Shown one piece after another: positions 28,030 to 38,145 of a DNA stretch of 64,000 nucleotides (position 1 is its first letter; every line of letters starts with the position of its first letter). The stretch lies in the NCBI RefSeq assembly GCF_036884845.1, contig NZ_CP145732.1:3286001-3350000 (forward strand), in the 5' to 3' direction. This stretch comes from Pseudomonas sp. MAG733B. Its GTDB lineage: Bacteria > Pseudomonadota > Gammaproteobacteria > Pseudomonadales > Pseudomonadaceae. The position numbers and the translations under genes are program-made. The notes under the pieces were generated by a model. It saw nothing but the letters and a program-made list of their open reading frames with translations. It was not told the origin of the DNA and did not search any database.

Positions 28030-29328
28030 TTACAGCAGGCTGATCGGGTAGCTGATAAACAACCGGTTCTCATCGAACTCGTTGGTGCTGAAGTTCTTGC
28101 GGATGCTCGCGTTACGCCATTTGACGTTGAGATTTTTCAGCGGACCGCTCTGCACGGTGTAGGCCAGTTCCGATTCGCGGCCCCATTCCTTGCCGTCGGT
28201 GATGGTCCCGGTGTGCACGTTGTCGCCGCTGATGTAGCGGTTCATCAGGGTCAGGCCAGGAACGCCGAGAGCGACGAAGTTGTAGTCATGACGCACCTGC
28301 CAGGATTTTTCCTTGGCGTTGTCATAGCTGGAGTTGTAGCTGTCGTTGGCCAGGGTGCCGCCGCTGGTGCCGTTGACGCGCATCCAGACATCGTCGCCGC
28401 TGAGTTTCTGCAAGCCGACGTAGAAGGTGTTGCCGCCGTACTTGGCAGAGAGGAGGGCGAACGCGGTTTTGTTGTCGAGGTCGCCGGCCAGGGCGCTGCC
28501 GTCTTCCTTGCCGATGAAGTAGCCGAGGTTGGCGCCGAGGGTCCAGTCGCCGATCGGCTGGCTGTGGCTCAGGTTGAAGTACTGCTGCTGATAGATGTCG
28601 CTGAGTTCGGCGTACCACACGCCAACCTGAGTGCGTTTTTCGTTGAAGGCGTATTCGCCGCCGCCGAAGTTGAAACGGTCGGAGCTGAAGGCCGCCGATT
28701 TGCCGTTCATGAACATGTCTTCCATGCTCGCATCGTTGCGCGGGCTGTTCTGACGGAACTGACCGCCGTAGAGCGTCAGACCACTGATTTCGGTGGAAGT
28801 CACCTGGCCGCCCTGGAAGGTTTGCGGCAGCGAACGGCCGTCATCGGAGCGCAGGATCGGCAGCACCGGCATCCATTCGCCGACCTTTAATTCAGTCTTG
28901 GAAATCTTGCCTTTGAGCGCGACACCCAGGCGCCCGAAGTTGTCGGCCGGGCGACCATCACCATGGATCGGCAGCAGTTGCGTGCCGCCAGTGCCTTTAC
29001 CGCCATCGAGTTTTTGCGAGTACAACCCCAGCACATCCACACCGAAGCCGACCGGGCCTTGGGTGAAGCCGGACTTGGCGTCGAGGATGAAGTTCTGTGT
29101 CCACTCTTCCGCCTTGCCCTGCGGGTAAGCCGGGTTGGTGTAGTTGCGGTTGAAGTAGGCGTTGCGCAGGTTCAGCGTGGCTTTGGCGTCATCGGTGAAA
29201 CCTTCGGCCTGGCTGGTCATAGGCAGGGCGAGGGCCAAGGTGCTGCAACCGATCAGGCTCAGGGTGTGGCGACGGGCGAAGGTGGGACGTGGACTACGGA
29301 CGGAAAAATTGCGGGCGAATTTGCTCAC
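28030..29328 (-). CDS. OprD-family outer-membrane porin
   Basis: This 432-residue porin starts with a long signal peptide (RRHTLSLIGCSTLALALPMT, cleavage near SQA) and continues as alternating beta-strands typical of OprD 18-strand barrels: LNLRNAYFNRNYTNP, EWTQNFILDAKSGFTQGPVG, FGVDVLGLYSQKLDGG and DYNFVALGVPGLTLMNRYI. It ends in a hydrophobic strand (LFISYPISLL). The operator it shares with udh implies a carboxylate/uronate uptake channel. Confidence 0.92.
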   Translation of the reverse strand: MSKFARNFSVRSPRPTFARRHTLSLIGCSTLALALPMTSQAEGFTDDAKATLNLRNAYFNRNYTNPAYPQGKAEEWTQNFILDAKSGFTQGPVGFGVDVLGLYSQKLDGGKGTGGTQLLPIHGDGRPADNFGRLGVALKGKISKTELKVGEWMPVLPILRSDDGRSLPQTFQGGQVTSTEISGLTLYGGQFRQNSPRNDASMEDMFMNGKSAAFSSDRFNFGGGEYAFNEKRTQVGVWYAELSDIYQQQYFNLSHSQPIGDWTLGANLGYFIGKEDGSALAGDLDNKTAFALLSAKYGGNTFYVGLQKLSGDDVWMRVNGTSGGTLANDSYNSSYDNAKEKSWQVRHDYNFVALGVPGLTLMNRYISGDNVHTGTITDGKEWGRESELAYTVQSGPLKNLNVKWRNASIRKNFSTNEFDENRLFISYPISLL

Positions 29329-29374
29329 TGTAACGCTCCCTTTTCTTTTTTGTTTTTATTGTTTGTCATACGTC

Positions 29375-29384
29375 GTCGTACAAC
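29375..29384. promoter_or_regulatory. Operator-like palindrome upstream of oprD-type porin gene
   Basis: Read on the minus strand this is GTTGTACGAC, one base different from the udh operator GTCGTACGAC, and it lies 9 bp beyond the putative -10. A further related GTTATACGATGAC lies at 29430-29442. Confidence 0.6.
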
Positions 29385-29393
29385 ATTGGGGCG

Positions 29394-29423
29394 AATATTT
29401 GCGGGATTTTTGCGGGTTGTCAA
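29394..29423 (-). promoter_or_regulatory. Putative sigma70 promoter of the oprD-type porin gene
   Basis: On the minus strand TTGACA (29423-29418) and AATATT (29399-29394) are 18 bp apart, the same spacing as at udh, with the operator-like palindrome just downstream. Confidence 0.5.
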
Positions 29424-29463
29424 TCGGAAGTTATACGATGACTTGCGAGGTGTTTAGGATTTT

Positions 29464-29551
29464 GTGGGAGCGGGCTTGCTCGCGAATGCAATGGGTCAGG
29501 CAATACAGGTGTTGAATGTAAGGCTGTTTTCGCGAGCAAGCCCGCTCCCAC
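29464..29551. repeat. REP inverted pair (GTGGGAGC class)
   Basis: GTGGGAGCGGGCTTGCTCGC and its inverted copy, ending at 29551, are separated by ~40 bp. The pair lies between the porin promoter region and copD, with 14 bp to the copD stop. Confidence 0.87.
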
Positions 29552-29565
29552 ATGAGGATGTGTAT

Positions 29566-30423
29566 TCAGCTAGAAATCATCGGCGCCAGGGTTCCGAGCA
29601 GCGAAACCGCCGCTACCGCGCCAAGCCCCAACAACCACTCCAGCATCACGCTGTTGCGCAACGTCGCCAGACGCCGTTCGCAATCATTGATCCGCAGCCG
29701 ATTGAATAACGCCAACCCCAGCATCGCGGCAACCAGCGACACCTTGATCAATAGAATCAGGGCAAAACCCGACAGCAACGGCGTCGGCCACCAGGCTCCG
29801 GTGAGCGCCCGCACGTTGATCAATCCGCTGACTGTCAGCCCAGCCACCAAGACATAACCAACGCCGCTGAATCGCTGCAACAGCGTGCGGATGGCATGTT
29901 CGTCAGGGCGGCGCAGGATCATGACCAGCAGCATCAAGCCGCCGAGCCAGGTACCGACGCAGGTCAGGTGAATGAGTTGATTGAGGATCAGTAATTGCCC
30001 TGCGGCGCCATCGAGCATGGCGCCGTGGCCGATGGGGGCGAGGGTCGCCAATGCCAGGCCGCTGAGGATGACTTGCAAGGGCAGATTGTTACGCAGGGGC
30101 GTCAGCAGCAACGCCACCAGCAAGCCATTGAGCAGCAGGTGCCACGTCCAGATTCGACCGAAAAAGGTATGTGTCAGCACTCGCTGCAAGGTCGACGATT
30201 CAAACGCCGCCTGCCACGTGCCAGCCATGCTCGCGGTGACCAGCAGCAACCAGCCAATGCCGCTGAGCAGTGCCAGTGTTGCGAGCCAACGACAGACGCG
30301 CGCCAGCGACTGATCCAGCGTTGTCTCGCTGCGCAAAAGCAGCGGTTTGAATACCCACGCTCCGAACAGCATCAGCACCACGGTGAAATGCAGGAAACGG
30401 CACAGCACCATCGCGTTGGTCAT
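29566..30423 (-). CDS. copD: CopD-family copper resistance/import membrane protein
   Basis: This 285-residue inner-membrane protein has about eight helices. Histidines in LCRFLHFTVVL, FFGRIWTWHLLLNG, APIGHGAMLDGA and LNQLIHLTCVGTWLGGL are the expected copper-relevant positions of the CopD family. It lies three bases downstream of copC, so the two are co-transcribed. The copA/copB genes of the full resistance operon are absent, so the pair more probably takes part in copper uptake or trafficking. Confidence 0.92.
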   Translation of the reverse strand: MTNAMVLCRFLHFTVVLMLFGAWVFKPLLLRSETTLDQSLARVCRWLATLALLSGIGWLLLVTASMAGTWQAAFESSTLQRVLTHTFFGRIWTWHLLLNGLLVALLLTPLRNNLPLQVILSGLALATLAPIGHGAMLDGAAGQLLILNQLIHLTCVGTWLGGLMLLVMILRRPDEHAIRTLLQRFSGVGYVLVAGLTVSGLINVRALTGAWWPTPLLSGFALILLIKVSLVAAMLGLALFNRLRINDCERRLATLRNSVMLEWLLGLGAVAAVSLLGTLAPMISS

Positions 30424-30426
30424 GTG

Positions 30427-30792
30427 TTATTGGTCGACCTCGAACGCGTACGCGCCTTCGCTCTTGTGAGTATCGACCGACACGACATGCCACTCGACCT
30501 TGTAGTCACCCGCAGTCAACGGCACAGCCGGGGTGACGATCAGGGTCTTCTTATCTGGGCCTTGGGTGACCAGGCTTTTCACCAGCACATCGGCACCGTC
30601 GTGGGTGATCGTGACTTTGCAGAAGTCGGCTTCGACGCCTTCGGAAAACACCAGGCTCAGTTCCGCCGGGGCTTTCACGGTGCTGTCGGCGGCGGGTGTC
30701 TGGCTTTGCAAATGGGCGTGGGCAAACGCAGTTGAAGCGGCAAACAGCGAGCCGAGCAGGGCGACGGCGGTCAGGGTTTTCTTCAAACGCAT
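30427..30792 (-). CDS. copC: Periplasmic copper-binding protein CopC
   Basis: This 121-residue exported protein has a clear signal peptide (TLTAVALLGSLFAASTAFA). The mature protein begins HAHLQSQTPAADS, so the N-terminal His and the later His of VDTHKSEGAY form the Cu(II) site of the CopC fold. The Met-rich Cu(I) site of classical CopC is not seen, so this is a Cu(II)-only type. Followed after 3 bp by copD. Confidence 0.95.
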   Translation of the reverse strand: MRLKKTLTAVALLGSLFAASTAFAHAHLQSQTPAADSTVKAPAELSLVFSEGVEADFCKVTITHDGADVLVKSLVTQGPDKKTLIVTPAVPLTAGDYKVEWHVVSVDTHKSEGAYAFEVDQ

Positions 30793-30924
30793 GGTGAGTC
30801 CCTCAGCGGTGGGTTCGGGGCAGTTTAGTCGGGCGATGCGGGTTGTACGAAGTTTGCTTTTCCCCTGTCGCCGCAAGCTAGAGCGGATGCTAGTCTTGTT
30901 TAACGCTGTTGTCAGGGAGCCCTC

Positions 30925-31545
30925 ATGGGCAATCACAAGATCGAGATTCGCCGCAGTAACGTCGAGAAAATTCTGCTGGGGGCCGAGAAGGTCTTCGCTG
31001 AAAAAGGTTTCGGCAGCACCGCCATGGCCGACATCGCCGCCGAAGTGCAACTGCCGCGCTCCAACCTGCATTACTACTTCAGCACCAAGACCGAACTGTA
31101 CAGCGCCGTGCTGTTCGACCTGCTGGAAGTGTGGAAACAGGACGCGCTGTGCTTCGAAATGTTCGACGACCCGCGCGTGGTGCTCAGCAGCTACATCCGC
31201 GCCAAAATGAACCACTCCCGCAGCCGGCCACATGGTTCGAAAGTCTGGGCCAACGAAATCATCCACGGCGCGCCGACCCTGGGCACGGCGCTGGACGCGA
31301 GCCTGTACGACTGGGCCAAGATGAAAGAAGCGAAGATCCGCCAGTGGGTGGAAGATGGACGCATCCTGCCGGTGGAACCGTCGAGCCTGCTGTACATGAT
31401 CTGGGCCTCGACCCAGCACTACGCTGACTTCGATCATCAGGTGAACATTCTCAATGACCATCAACCCCTGTCGGACATGCAGTTCGAGCGGGCGGTGCAG
31501 ACGGTGACGAGTGTGATTTTGCGGGGGATTGGGTTGGAGCCCTGA
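30925..31545 (+). CDS. TetR-family regulator, RutR-like
   Basis: This 206-residue TetR/AcrR regulator has an N-terminal helix-turn-helix (LGAEKVFAEKGFGSTAMADI, then LPRSNLHYYFSTKTELYSAV) and a C-terminal domain of the RutR/YcdC type (SRPHGSKVWANEIIHGAP, WASTQHYADFDHQV). RutR senses uracil or thymine in E. coli. Immediately after it come the pyrimidine-degrading preA, preT and dihydropyrimidinase genes, so it is the obvious candidate regulator of the locus. The RBS is weak by eye (AGGGAGCCCTC before the ATG). Confidence 0.85.
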   Translation: MGNHKIEIRRSNVEKILLGAEKVFAEKGFGSTAMADIAAEVQLPRSNLHYYFSTKTELYSAVLFDLLEVWKQDALCFEMFDDPRVVLSSYIRAKMNHSRSRPHGSKVWANEIIHGAPTLGTALDASLYDWAKMKEAKIRQWVEDGRILPVEPSSLLYMIWASTQHYADFDHQVNILNDHQPLSDMQFERAVQTVTSVILRGIGLEP

Positions 31546-31569
31546 GATATACGGCGAAGCTGCCGACGC

Positions 31570-31662
31570 CATCGCGGGCAAGCCTTGCTCCTACAGGTTT
31601 TGCGTCAGATTACGATCCAATGATCGACGCTTAATCTGTAGGAGCAAGGCTTGCCCGCGATG
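31570..31662. repeat. REP inverted pair (GTAGGAGC class, GCGGGCAAGCC variant)
   Basis: ATCGCGGGCAAGCCTTGCTCC and its inverted copy lie between the convergent tetR-like gene and preA. The arms are the same variant as at 3876-3960. Confidence 0.86.
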
Positions 31663-31686
31663 AGGCCAGCTCAGACGCCGTACATC

Positions 31687-32961
31687 TCAAGGACTAACAT
31701 GAAACGGATTCCTCGAATCATGATTCCAGTCCAGAAACGGCTTGCCGTTCTCCATCGGCACCATCTCGATGCAGTCCTCGACCGGGCAGGTGATCTGGCA
31801 CAGGTTGCAGCCCACGCATTCCTCGTCGATCACTTCATAGCTGTGCGTACCGTCGGCTTTTTTCAGGCTGGCCACGGCCTGGTGCGAAGTGTCCTCGCAA
31901 GCGATATGACAGCGACCACAACCGATGCACGCCTCCTGGTCGATTTTCGCGATCACCTGATAGTTGATGTCCAGGTACTTCCAGTCCGTGGTGTTGGTCA
32001 CTGCGCGCCCGGAAAACTCGGCGATGCTGGCGTAGCCTTGGCTGTCCATCCAGCGTGAGAGGCCGTCCTTCATCTCCTCGACGATCCGGAAACCGTGGAG
32101 CATCGCCGCCGTGCACACCTGCACCGAGCCGCTGCCCAGCGCGATGAATTCCGCCGCGTCGCGCCAGTTGCCGATACCGCCAATACCGCTGATGGGCAGG
32201 CCTTGGGTCTGCGGATCGCGGGCGATTTCGGCGACCATGTTCAAGGCAATCGGCTTGACCGCCGAACCGCAATAACCGCCGTGGGTGCTTTGGCTGCCGA
32301 CCATGGGATTGGCAACCATGCGCTCCAGGTTGACGCTGGTGATCGAGTTGATCGTGTTGATCAGCGACACCGCATCCGCACCCCCACGATGAGCCGCGCG
32401 AGCCGCCACGCGGATGTCGGTGATGTTCGGCGTGAGCTTGACGATCACCGGCAGCGAGCAATACGTCTTGCACCAGCGCGTGACCTGTTCGACATACTCC
32501 GGCACCTGACCCACCGCCGCGCCCATGCCACGTTCCGGCATGCCGTGAGGGCAACCGAAGTTCAGTTCGATACCGTCGGCACCGGTGGCTTCCACCAGCG
32601 GCAGGATGTGTTTCCAGGATTCCTCGACGCAAGGCACCATCAACGAAACGATCAGCGCGCGGTCCGGCCAGTCCTTTTTCACCTGGGTGATTTCCCGCAG
32701 GTTGATCTCCAGCGAGCGGTCGGTGATCAGTTCGATGTTGTTAAATCCGAGAACCTCTCTGTTGGCCCCGAAGTGCGCCGAATAACGCGAAGACACGTTC
32801 ACCGCCGCCGGGTCTTCACCCAGGGTTTTCCAGACCACGCCACCCCAGCCCGCTTCAAAGGCGCGGACCACGTTGTAGGCCTTGTCGGTCGGCGGCGCGG
32901 AGGCCAGCCAGAACGGATTCGGAGATTTGATGCCGGCGAAGACAATCGACAGATCGGCCAT
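31687..32961 (-). CDS. preA: NAD-dependent dihydropyrimidine dehydrogenase, PreA subunit
   Basis: This 424-residue flavin/iron-sulfur subunit reduces uracil and thymine to the 5,6-dihydro forms. The N-terminal part is a dihydroorotate-dehydrogenase-like barrel (FWLASAPPTDKAYNVVRAFE, ELNFGCPHGMPERGMGAAVG, SGIGGIGNWRDAAEFIALGS). Near the C-terminus two ferredoxin-type clusters are visible, CIGCGRCHIACED and CVGCNLCQITCPVEDC, at about 340-395. Its start abuts the end of preT. It is the first enzyme of the reductive pathway that the next genes complete. Confidence 0.95.
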   Translation of the reverse strand: MADLSIVFAGIKSPNPFWLASAPPTDKAYNVVRAFEAGWGGVVWKTLGEDPAAVNVSSRYSAHFGANREVLGFNNIELITDRSLEINLREITQVKKDWPDRALIVSLMVPCVEESWKHILPLVEATGADGIELNFGCPHGMPERGMGAAVGQVPEYVEQVTRWCKTYCSLPVIVKLTPNITDIRVAARAAHRGGADAVSLINTINSITSVNLERMVANPMVGSQSTHGGYCGSAVKPIALNMVAEIARDPQTQGLPISGIGGIGNWRDAAEFIALGSGSVQVCTAAMLHGFRIVEEMKDGLSRWMDSQGYASIAEFSGRAVTNTTDWKYLDINYQVIAKIDQEACIGCGRCHIACEDTSHQAVASLKKADGTHSYEVIDEECVGCNLCQITCPVEDCIEMVPMENGKPFLDWNHDSRNPFHVSP

Positions 32962-34329
32962 TTACGCAGCCTCCACGTTGAGCATCAGTTGAGCGTTGAT
33001 CGCCTCGGCGGCGCGCTTGCCGTGTTGCACCGCTTGCACGGTGAGGTCCTGATCGAGGCTGGTGCAGTCGCCACCGGCATACACGCCGGGAATGCTGGTA
33101 CGCAGGTTTTCGTCCACTTCAATGCGCTCGCCCTGACGCTTGAGTTCGCGGGCCAGCGGATCGGCGAGGGCGCTGCCGTCGAAGGCCTGGCCGATGGCCT
33201 TGAAGATCGCGTCAGCCGCCAGTTCGAAAGTTTCACCCGTGGTTTGCAGGCGCCCCTCAACCAGATGCGTACGAGCGAAACGCATGCCGCGCACTTGCCC
33301 TTGGTCATCGAGCAACACTTCCTCGGGTTGCGCCCAGGTCAACAGGCGCACTTGATTGGCTTTGGCGATGTCTTGTTCGTGATGCGTGGCGCCCATGTCC
33401 TCGACGCCACGGCGGTACACCAGATTCACGTCGTGAGCACCGAGGCGGGCCATTTGCACGGCCATGTCGATGGCGGTGTTGCCGGCGCCGAGCACGATGC
33501 AGTGGTCGGCCAGCGGTAACTCGGTCAGGTCATCGGCCTGGCGCAATTCGCGGATGTAGTCGGTGGCAGCGAGCAGGCCGGGCGCGTCTTCGTGGGGCAG
33601 CCCCAATTGTTTGCTGGCGGCCAGGCCGAGGCCGAGGAACACCGCGTCGAACTGTTGATGCAGGTCGCTGAGGCTCAGGTTCTCTCCGAGTTTTTGTCCG
33701 TGACGGATTTCGATACCGCCAATGTCCAACAGGAAATCGAGTTCCTTTTGTGCGTAGTCGTCCACCAGTTTGTACTTGGCGATGCCGTATTCATTCAGGC
33801 CACCGGCCTTTTCCCTGGCTTCAAAAATCACCACGTCATGCCCGTGCATGGCGCTGCGGTGGGCGCAGGACAACCCGGCCGGGCCGGCACCGACTACGGC
33901 GATGCGTTTGCCGGTGGCGGCGGCGCGGCGGAAGGGGTGTTCGCTGAAATGCGCATTGTCTACGGCGTAGCGCTGCAAAAGGCCGATCAGCACCGGCGCG
34001 CATTCGTGGCTGTTGTTGCGCACACAGGCTTGCTGGCAAAGGATTTCCGTCGGACAGACCCGGGCGCAACTGCCGCCGAGGATGTTGGCCGAGAGGATTT
34101 TCTGCGCGGCGCCTTGCACGTTGTCCTGATGAATATTGCGGATGAACGAGGGAATATCGATCTCGCTCGGGCAGGCGTTCACGCACGGCGCGTCGTAGCA
34201 ATACAGGCAGCGCGAGGCTTCCAGATGCGCCTGACGCTCATTGAGCGGCGGCGCCAGATCGGTGAAATGGCCAGCGAGGACGGCCGCGTTCTCGTAAGGA
34301 TGCGGGAGGTGGGTCAGGGTCTTGATCAC
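32962..34329 (-). CDS. preT: NAD-dependent dihydropyrimidine dehydrogenase, PreT subunit
   Basis: This 455-residue NAD(H)/FAD-dependent electron-transfer subunit pairs with PreA. The N-terminus has Cys-rich iron-sulfur segments (CLYCYDAPCVNACPSEI, CARVCPTEILCQQACVR). An FAD motif VVGAGPAGLSCAHRSAMHGH is near residue 140 and a second nucleotide motif LGAGNTAIDMAVQMARLGAH is mid-protein, as in glutamate synthase small subunits. I start at the GTG at 34329 (V/M-IKTLTHLPHP), which has GAGG seven bases upstream; a 15-codon upstream ATG extension is less likely. preA follows with no spacer. Confidence 0.94.
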   Translation of the reverse strand: MIKTLTHLPHPYENAAVLAGHFTDLAPPLNERQAHLEASRCLYCYDAPCVNACPSEIDIPSFIRNIHQDNVQGAAQKILSANILGGSCARVCPTEILCQQACVRNNSHECAPVLIGLLQRYAVDNAHFSEHPFRRAAATGKRIAVVGAGPAGLSCAHRSAMHGHDVVIFEAREKAGGLNEYGIAKYKLVDDYAQKELDFLLDIGGIEIRHGQKLGENLSLSDLHQQFDAVFLGLGLAASKQLGLPHEDAPGLLAATDYIRELRQADDLTELPLADHCIVLGAGNTAIDMAVQMARLGAHDVNLVYRRGVEDMGATHHEQDIAKANQVRLLTWAQPEEVLLDDQGQVRGMRFARTHLVEGRLQTTGETFELAADAIFKAIGQAFDGSALADPLARELKRQGERIEVDENLRTSIPGVYAGGDCTSLDQDLTVQAVQHGKRAAEAINAQLMLNVEAA

Positions 34330-34393
34330 GGTTTTGGCCTCACGGTAAATTGAGGTGCTGCCTCTGATGGGCATTGTTTTTTTTCTTCACCCT

Positions 34394-34524
34394 GTGGCGA
34401 GGGAGCTTGCTCCCGTTGGACTGCGCAGCGGGCCCAAAACCAGTCGACTCGGAGTGTCATAAGCACCGGGTTGACAGAGTTTGGGGCGGCTTCGCCACCC
34501 AGCGGGAGCAAGCTCCCTCGCCAC
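34394..34524. repeat. Long three-stem repeat, copy 1 (GTGGCGAGGGAGC...)
   Basis: A 131-bp element begins with GTGGCGAGGGAGCTTGCTCC and ends with the inverted form. The inside folds into two more hairpins: GGACTGCGCAGCGGGCC and GGGGCGGCTTCGCCACCC. Two relatives lie at 39451-39581 (also 131 bp) and 51731-51850. This copy lies between preT and the dihydropyrimidinase gene. Confidence 0.8.
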
Positions 34525-34532
34525 AGGGTTTG

Positions 34533-36011
<1,479 letters not shown>

Positions 36012-36170
36012 CTAAATGTTTTATATGAAGCAAGTGCAAACAGGGTTATTCCTGTCAATGCTGTCAGGATTAAACGCTAGCCGCAGTTTATGGAATCAGC
36101 AAGAATATTTTTTATAAGCTTATTTCTGTTTTAACTGTTTGATAAATAACGATTAAAAACAGAAATCCCC

Positions 36171-36196
36171 AAAATGGTGAGGCCTCTCACCATTTT
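36171..36196. promoter_or_regulatory. Palindrome AAAATGGTGAG-GCCT-CTCACCATTTT
   Basis: Perfect 11-bp arms flank a 4-bp centre in the hydA/permease intergenic region. It could be a regulator-binding site or a factor-independent hairpin; it lies about 200 bp from hydA and 320 bp from the permease start, mid-gap, with no T-run after it. Confidence 0.55.
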
Positions 36197-36202
36197 GACG
36201 CA

Positions 36203-36228
36203 CTTGACAGGATCGAAAAATGGTCAAG
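36203..36228. promoter_or_regulatory. RutR-like half-sites CTTGAC ... TGGTCAAG
   Basis: CTTGAC (36203-36208) and TGGTCAAG (36221-36228) are inverted. The E. coli RutR operator is TTGACCA-N2-TGGTCAA, so the right half is a complete RutR half-site and the left one is partial with a larger gap. A RutR-like regulator gene lies 5 kb away in the same locus. Confidence 0.4.
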
Positions 36229-36512
36229 ATTTCTTATGTGAAATCAGCTGTTTGAGTATGGTCTATGGTTGATGCGCGACTTTGAAAAAAAGATCAACGC
36301 ACCAGATTGAGTCCTGACTGTTCGGACAACTTGCCTGGCATTCGGCCTGAGTGGCGCGGCAAATAGTCGGGTCGGTGAATAAAACTGATAAACATCAGTT
36401 AGTTGCAAAGTGTTTATGGAACTGCCCGATGCGCAATCGGGGTGTCCGGCACGGTTATTGATGGCGCCAGCCCCTGATGAGCAAAAATAATCAAAAGAAC
36501 AGTGGAGCGGCC

Positions 36513-37997
36513 ATGCAACAGATCAGATCGCAAGTGACCGAGCGCGACGGCTTGTTTGAGCTTGAAGCCGGCAGCGATGTCCTCGACAGTCCCCGGTATA
36601 ACCACGACATCGCACCAACCAAAGTGCGCGAACGTACCTGGAATAAATGGCACATCACGGCGTTGTGGGTCGGCATGGCGATTTGCGTACCGACCTATAC
36701 CCTCGGCGGCGTGTTGACCGCGTATTTCGGCCTGAGCGTTGGCGAAGCGCTGCTGGCGATTCTGTTTGCCAACATCATCGTGCTGATTCCCCTGACCCTG
36801 AACGCCTTCCCCGGCACCAAGTACGGGATTCCGTTTCCGGTGTTGCTGCGCTCGTCTTTCGGCGTCCTCGGTTCGAACATCCCGTGTCTGATCCGGGCGT
36901 TGGTGGCATGCGGCTGGTTCGGCATTCAAACCATGTTCGGCGGCCTGGCGATTCACCTGTTTCTGGGCTCGGTGTTCGAGGGCTGGAAATCCCTCGGCGG
37001 CACGGGTGAGGTGATTGGCTTCATGGTGTTCTGGGCGCTGAACCTGTGGGTGGTGATTCGCGGCGCCGAGTCGATCAAATGGCTGGAAACCCTGTCCGCA
37101 CCGCTGTTGGTGCTGGTGGGCGCAGGGCTGCTGGTCTGGGCCATGCCGAATGTGTCGATGACCGAATTGCTGGCGATCCCGGCCAAGCGTCCCGAAGGCG
37201 CCGGCGTGGCCAGTTACTTCGCTGCCGGCCTGACGGCGATGGTCGGGTTCTGGGCCACGTTGTCACTGAACATTCCGGACTTCAGCCGCTACGCAAAAAG
37301 CCAGAAGGATCAGATTGTCGGGCAGATCATCGGCTTGCCGCTGACCATGTTCCTGTTTGCCTCCCTCGGCGTGGTGATGACCGCTGCCTCGGTGAAACTG
37401 GTGGGCGTGACAGTGTCCGATCCGGTGACGCTGATCGGTCATATCCAGAGTCCGGTGTGGGTTGCCATTGCCATGGCGCTGATCATCATCGCCACGCTGT
37501 CGACCAACACGGCGGCCAACATCGTGTCGCCGACCAACGACTTCCAGAACCTTGCGCCCAAGGTGATCAACCGGACTAAAGCGGTGATCCTCACCGGGTT
37601 GGTGGGGCTGGGGTTGATGGCCCATGAGTTGCTGAAAAAGCTTGGCCTGATCGTTTCGGACGTCAGCCTGGAGTCGGTCTATTCCAACTGGCTGCTCGGC
37701 TATTCCAGTTTGCTCGGACCCATTGCCGGGATCATGGTGGTGGACTATTTCCTGATCAAGAAACAGCAACTTGACCTTGCCGGGCTCTATCGCGATGACG
37801 TGTACCCGGCGTGGAACTGGAACGGGTTTATCGCATTTGGCGTGCCGGTGGTGCTGACGTTGTTGTCGTTGGGCAGCGATGCGTTCAGCTGGTTCTACAG
37901 CTATGGCTGGTTTACCGGTTCGGCGCTGGGCGGGGTGATTTATTACGGGTTGTGTGCGATGCGGCCCAGTCACTCTGTTGCGAAATCTGCGGTGTGA
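36513..37997 (+). CDS. NCS1-family nucleobase (pyrimidine/hydantoin-type) permease
   Basis: This 494-residue, 12-helix membrane transporter of the nucleobase:cation symporter-1 family has the usual KWHITALWVGMAICVPTYTL, NAFPGTKYGIPFPVLLRSSFG, IRALVACGWFGIQTMFGGLA, NTAANIVSPTNDFQNLAP and LGPIAGIMVVDYFLIKKQQL. I start at 36513 (MQQIRSQVTE) with GGAG seven bases before; 12 upstream codons are open. Context indicates uracil, thymine, dihydropyrimidine or hydantoin uptake. It is divergent from hydA. Confidence 0.9.
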   Translation: MQQIRSQVTERDGLFELEAGSDVLDSPRYNHDIAPTKVRERTWNKWHITALWVGMAICVPTYTLGGVLTAYFGLSVGEALLAILFANIIVLIPLTLNAFPGTKYGIPFPVLLRSSFGVLGSNIPCLIRALVACGWFGIQTMFGGLAIHLFLGSVFEGWKSLGGTGEVIGFMVFWALNLWVVIRGAESIKWLETLSAPLLVLVGAGLLVWAMPNVSMTELLAIPAKRPEGAGVASYFAAGLTAMVGFWATLSLNIPDFSRYAKSQKDQIVGQIIGLPLTMFLFASLGVVMTAASVKLVGVTVSDPVTLIGHIQSPVWVAIAMALIIIATLSTNTAANIVSPTNDFQNLAPKVINRTKAVILTGLVGLGLMAHELLKKLGLIVSDVSLESVYSNWLLGYSSLLGPIAGIMVVDYFLIKKQQLDLAGLYRDDVYPAWNWNGFIAFGVPVVLTLLSLGSDAFSWFYSYGWFTGSALGGVIYYGLCAMRPSHSVAKSAV

Positions 37998-38007
37998 GAT
38001 GGGGCCT

Positions 38008-38080
38008 CATCGCTGGCAAGCCAGCTCCCACAGGTGTCTCGGGTGTCCATAAAACCTGTGGGAGCGAGCCTGCTCGCGAT
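38008..38080. repeat. REP inverted pair, mismatched arms
   Basis: CATCGCTGGCAAGCCAGCTCCCAC and GTGGGAGCGAGCCTGCTCGCGAT are inverted but differ at several sites, unlike the near-perfect pairs elsewhere. It lies between the permease and the amidohydrolase gene. Confidence 0.7.
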
Positions 38081-38145
38081 AGCGGTGGCACAAGCACCAA
38101 CAAATTGCCTGAAGAAATCCATAAGAACAGCCTGAGGAGATCATC

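Noticed and set aside
36300-36420. A sigma54 promoter upstream of the NCS1 permease
   Set aside because: TGGC-containing stretches lack the correctly spaced TTGC element.
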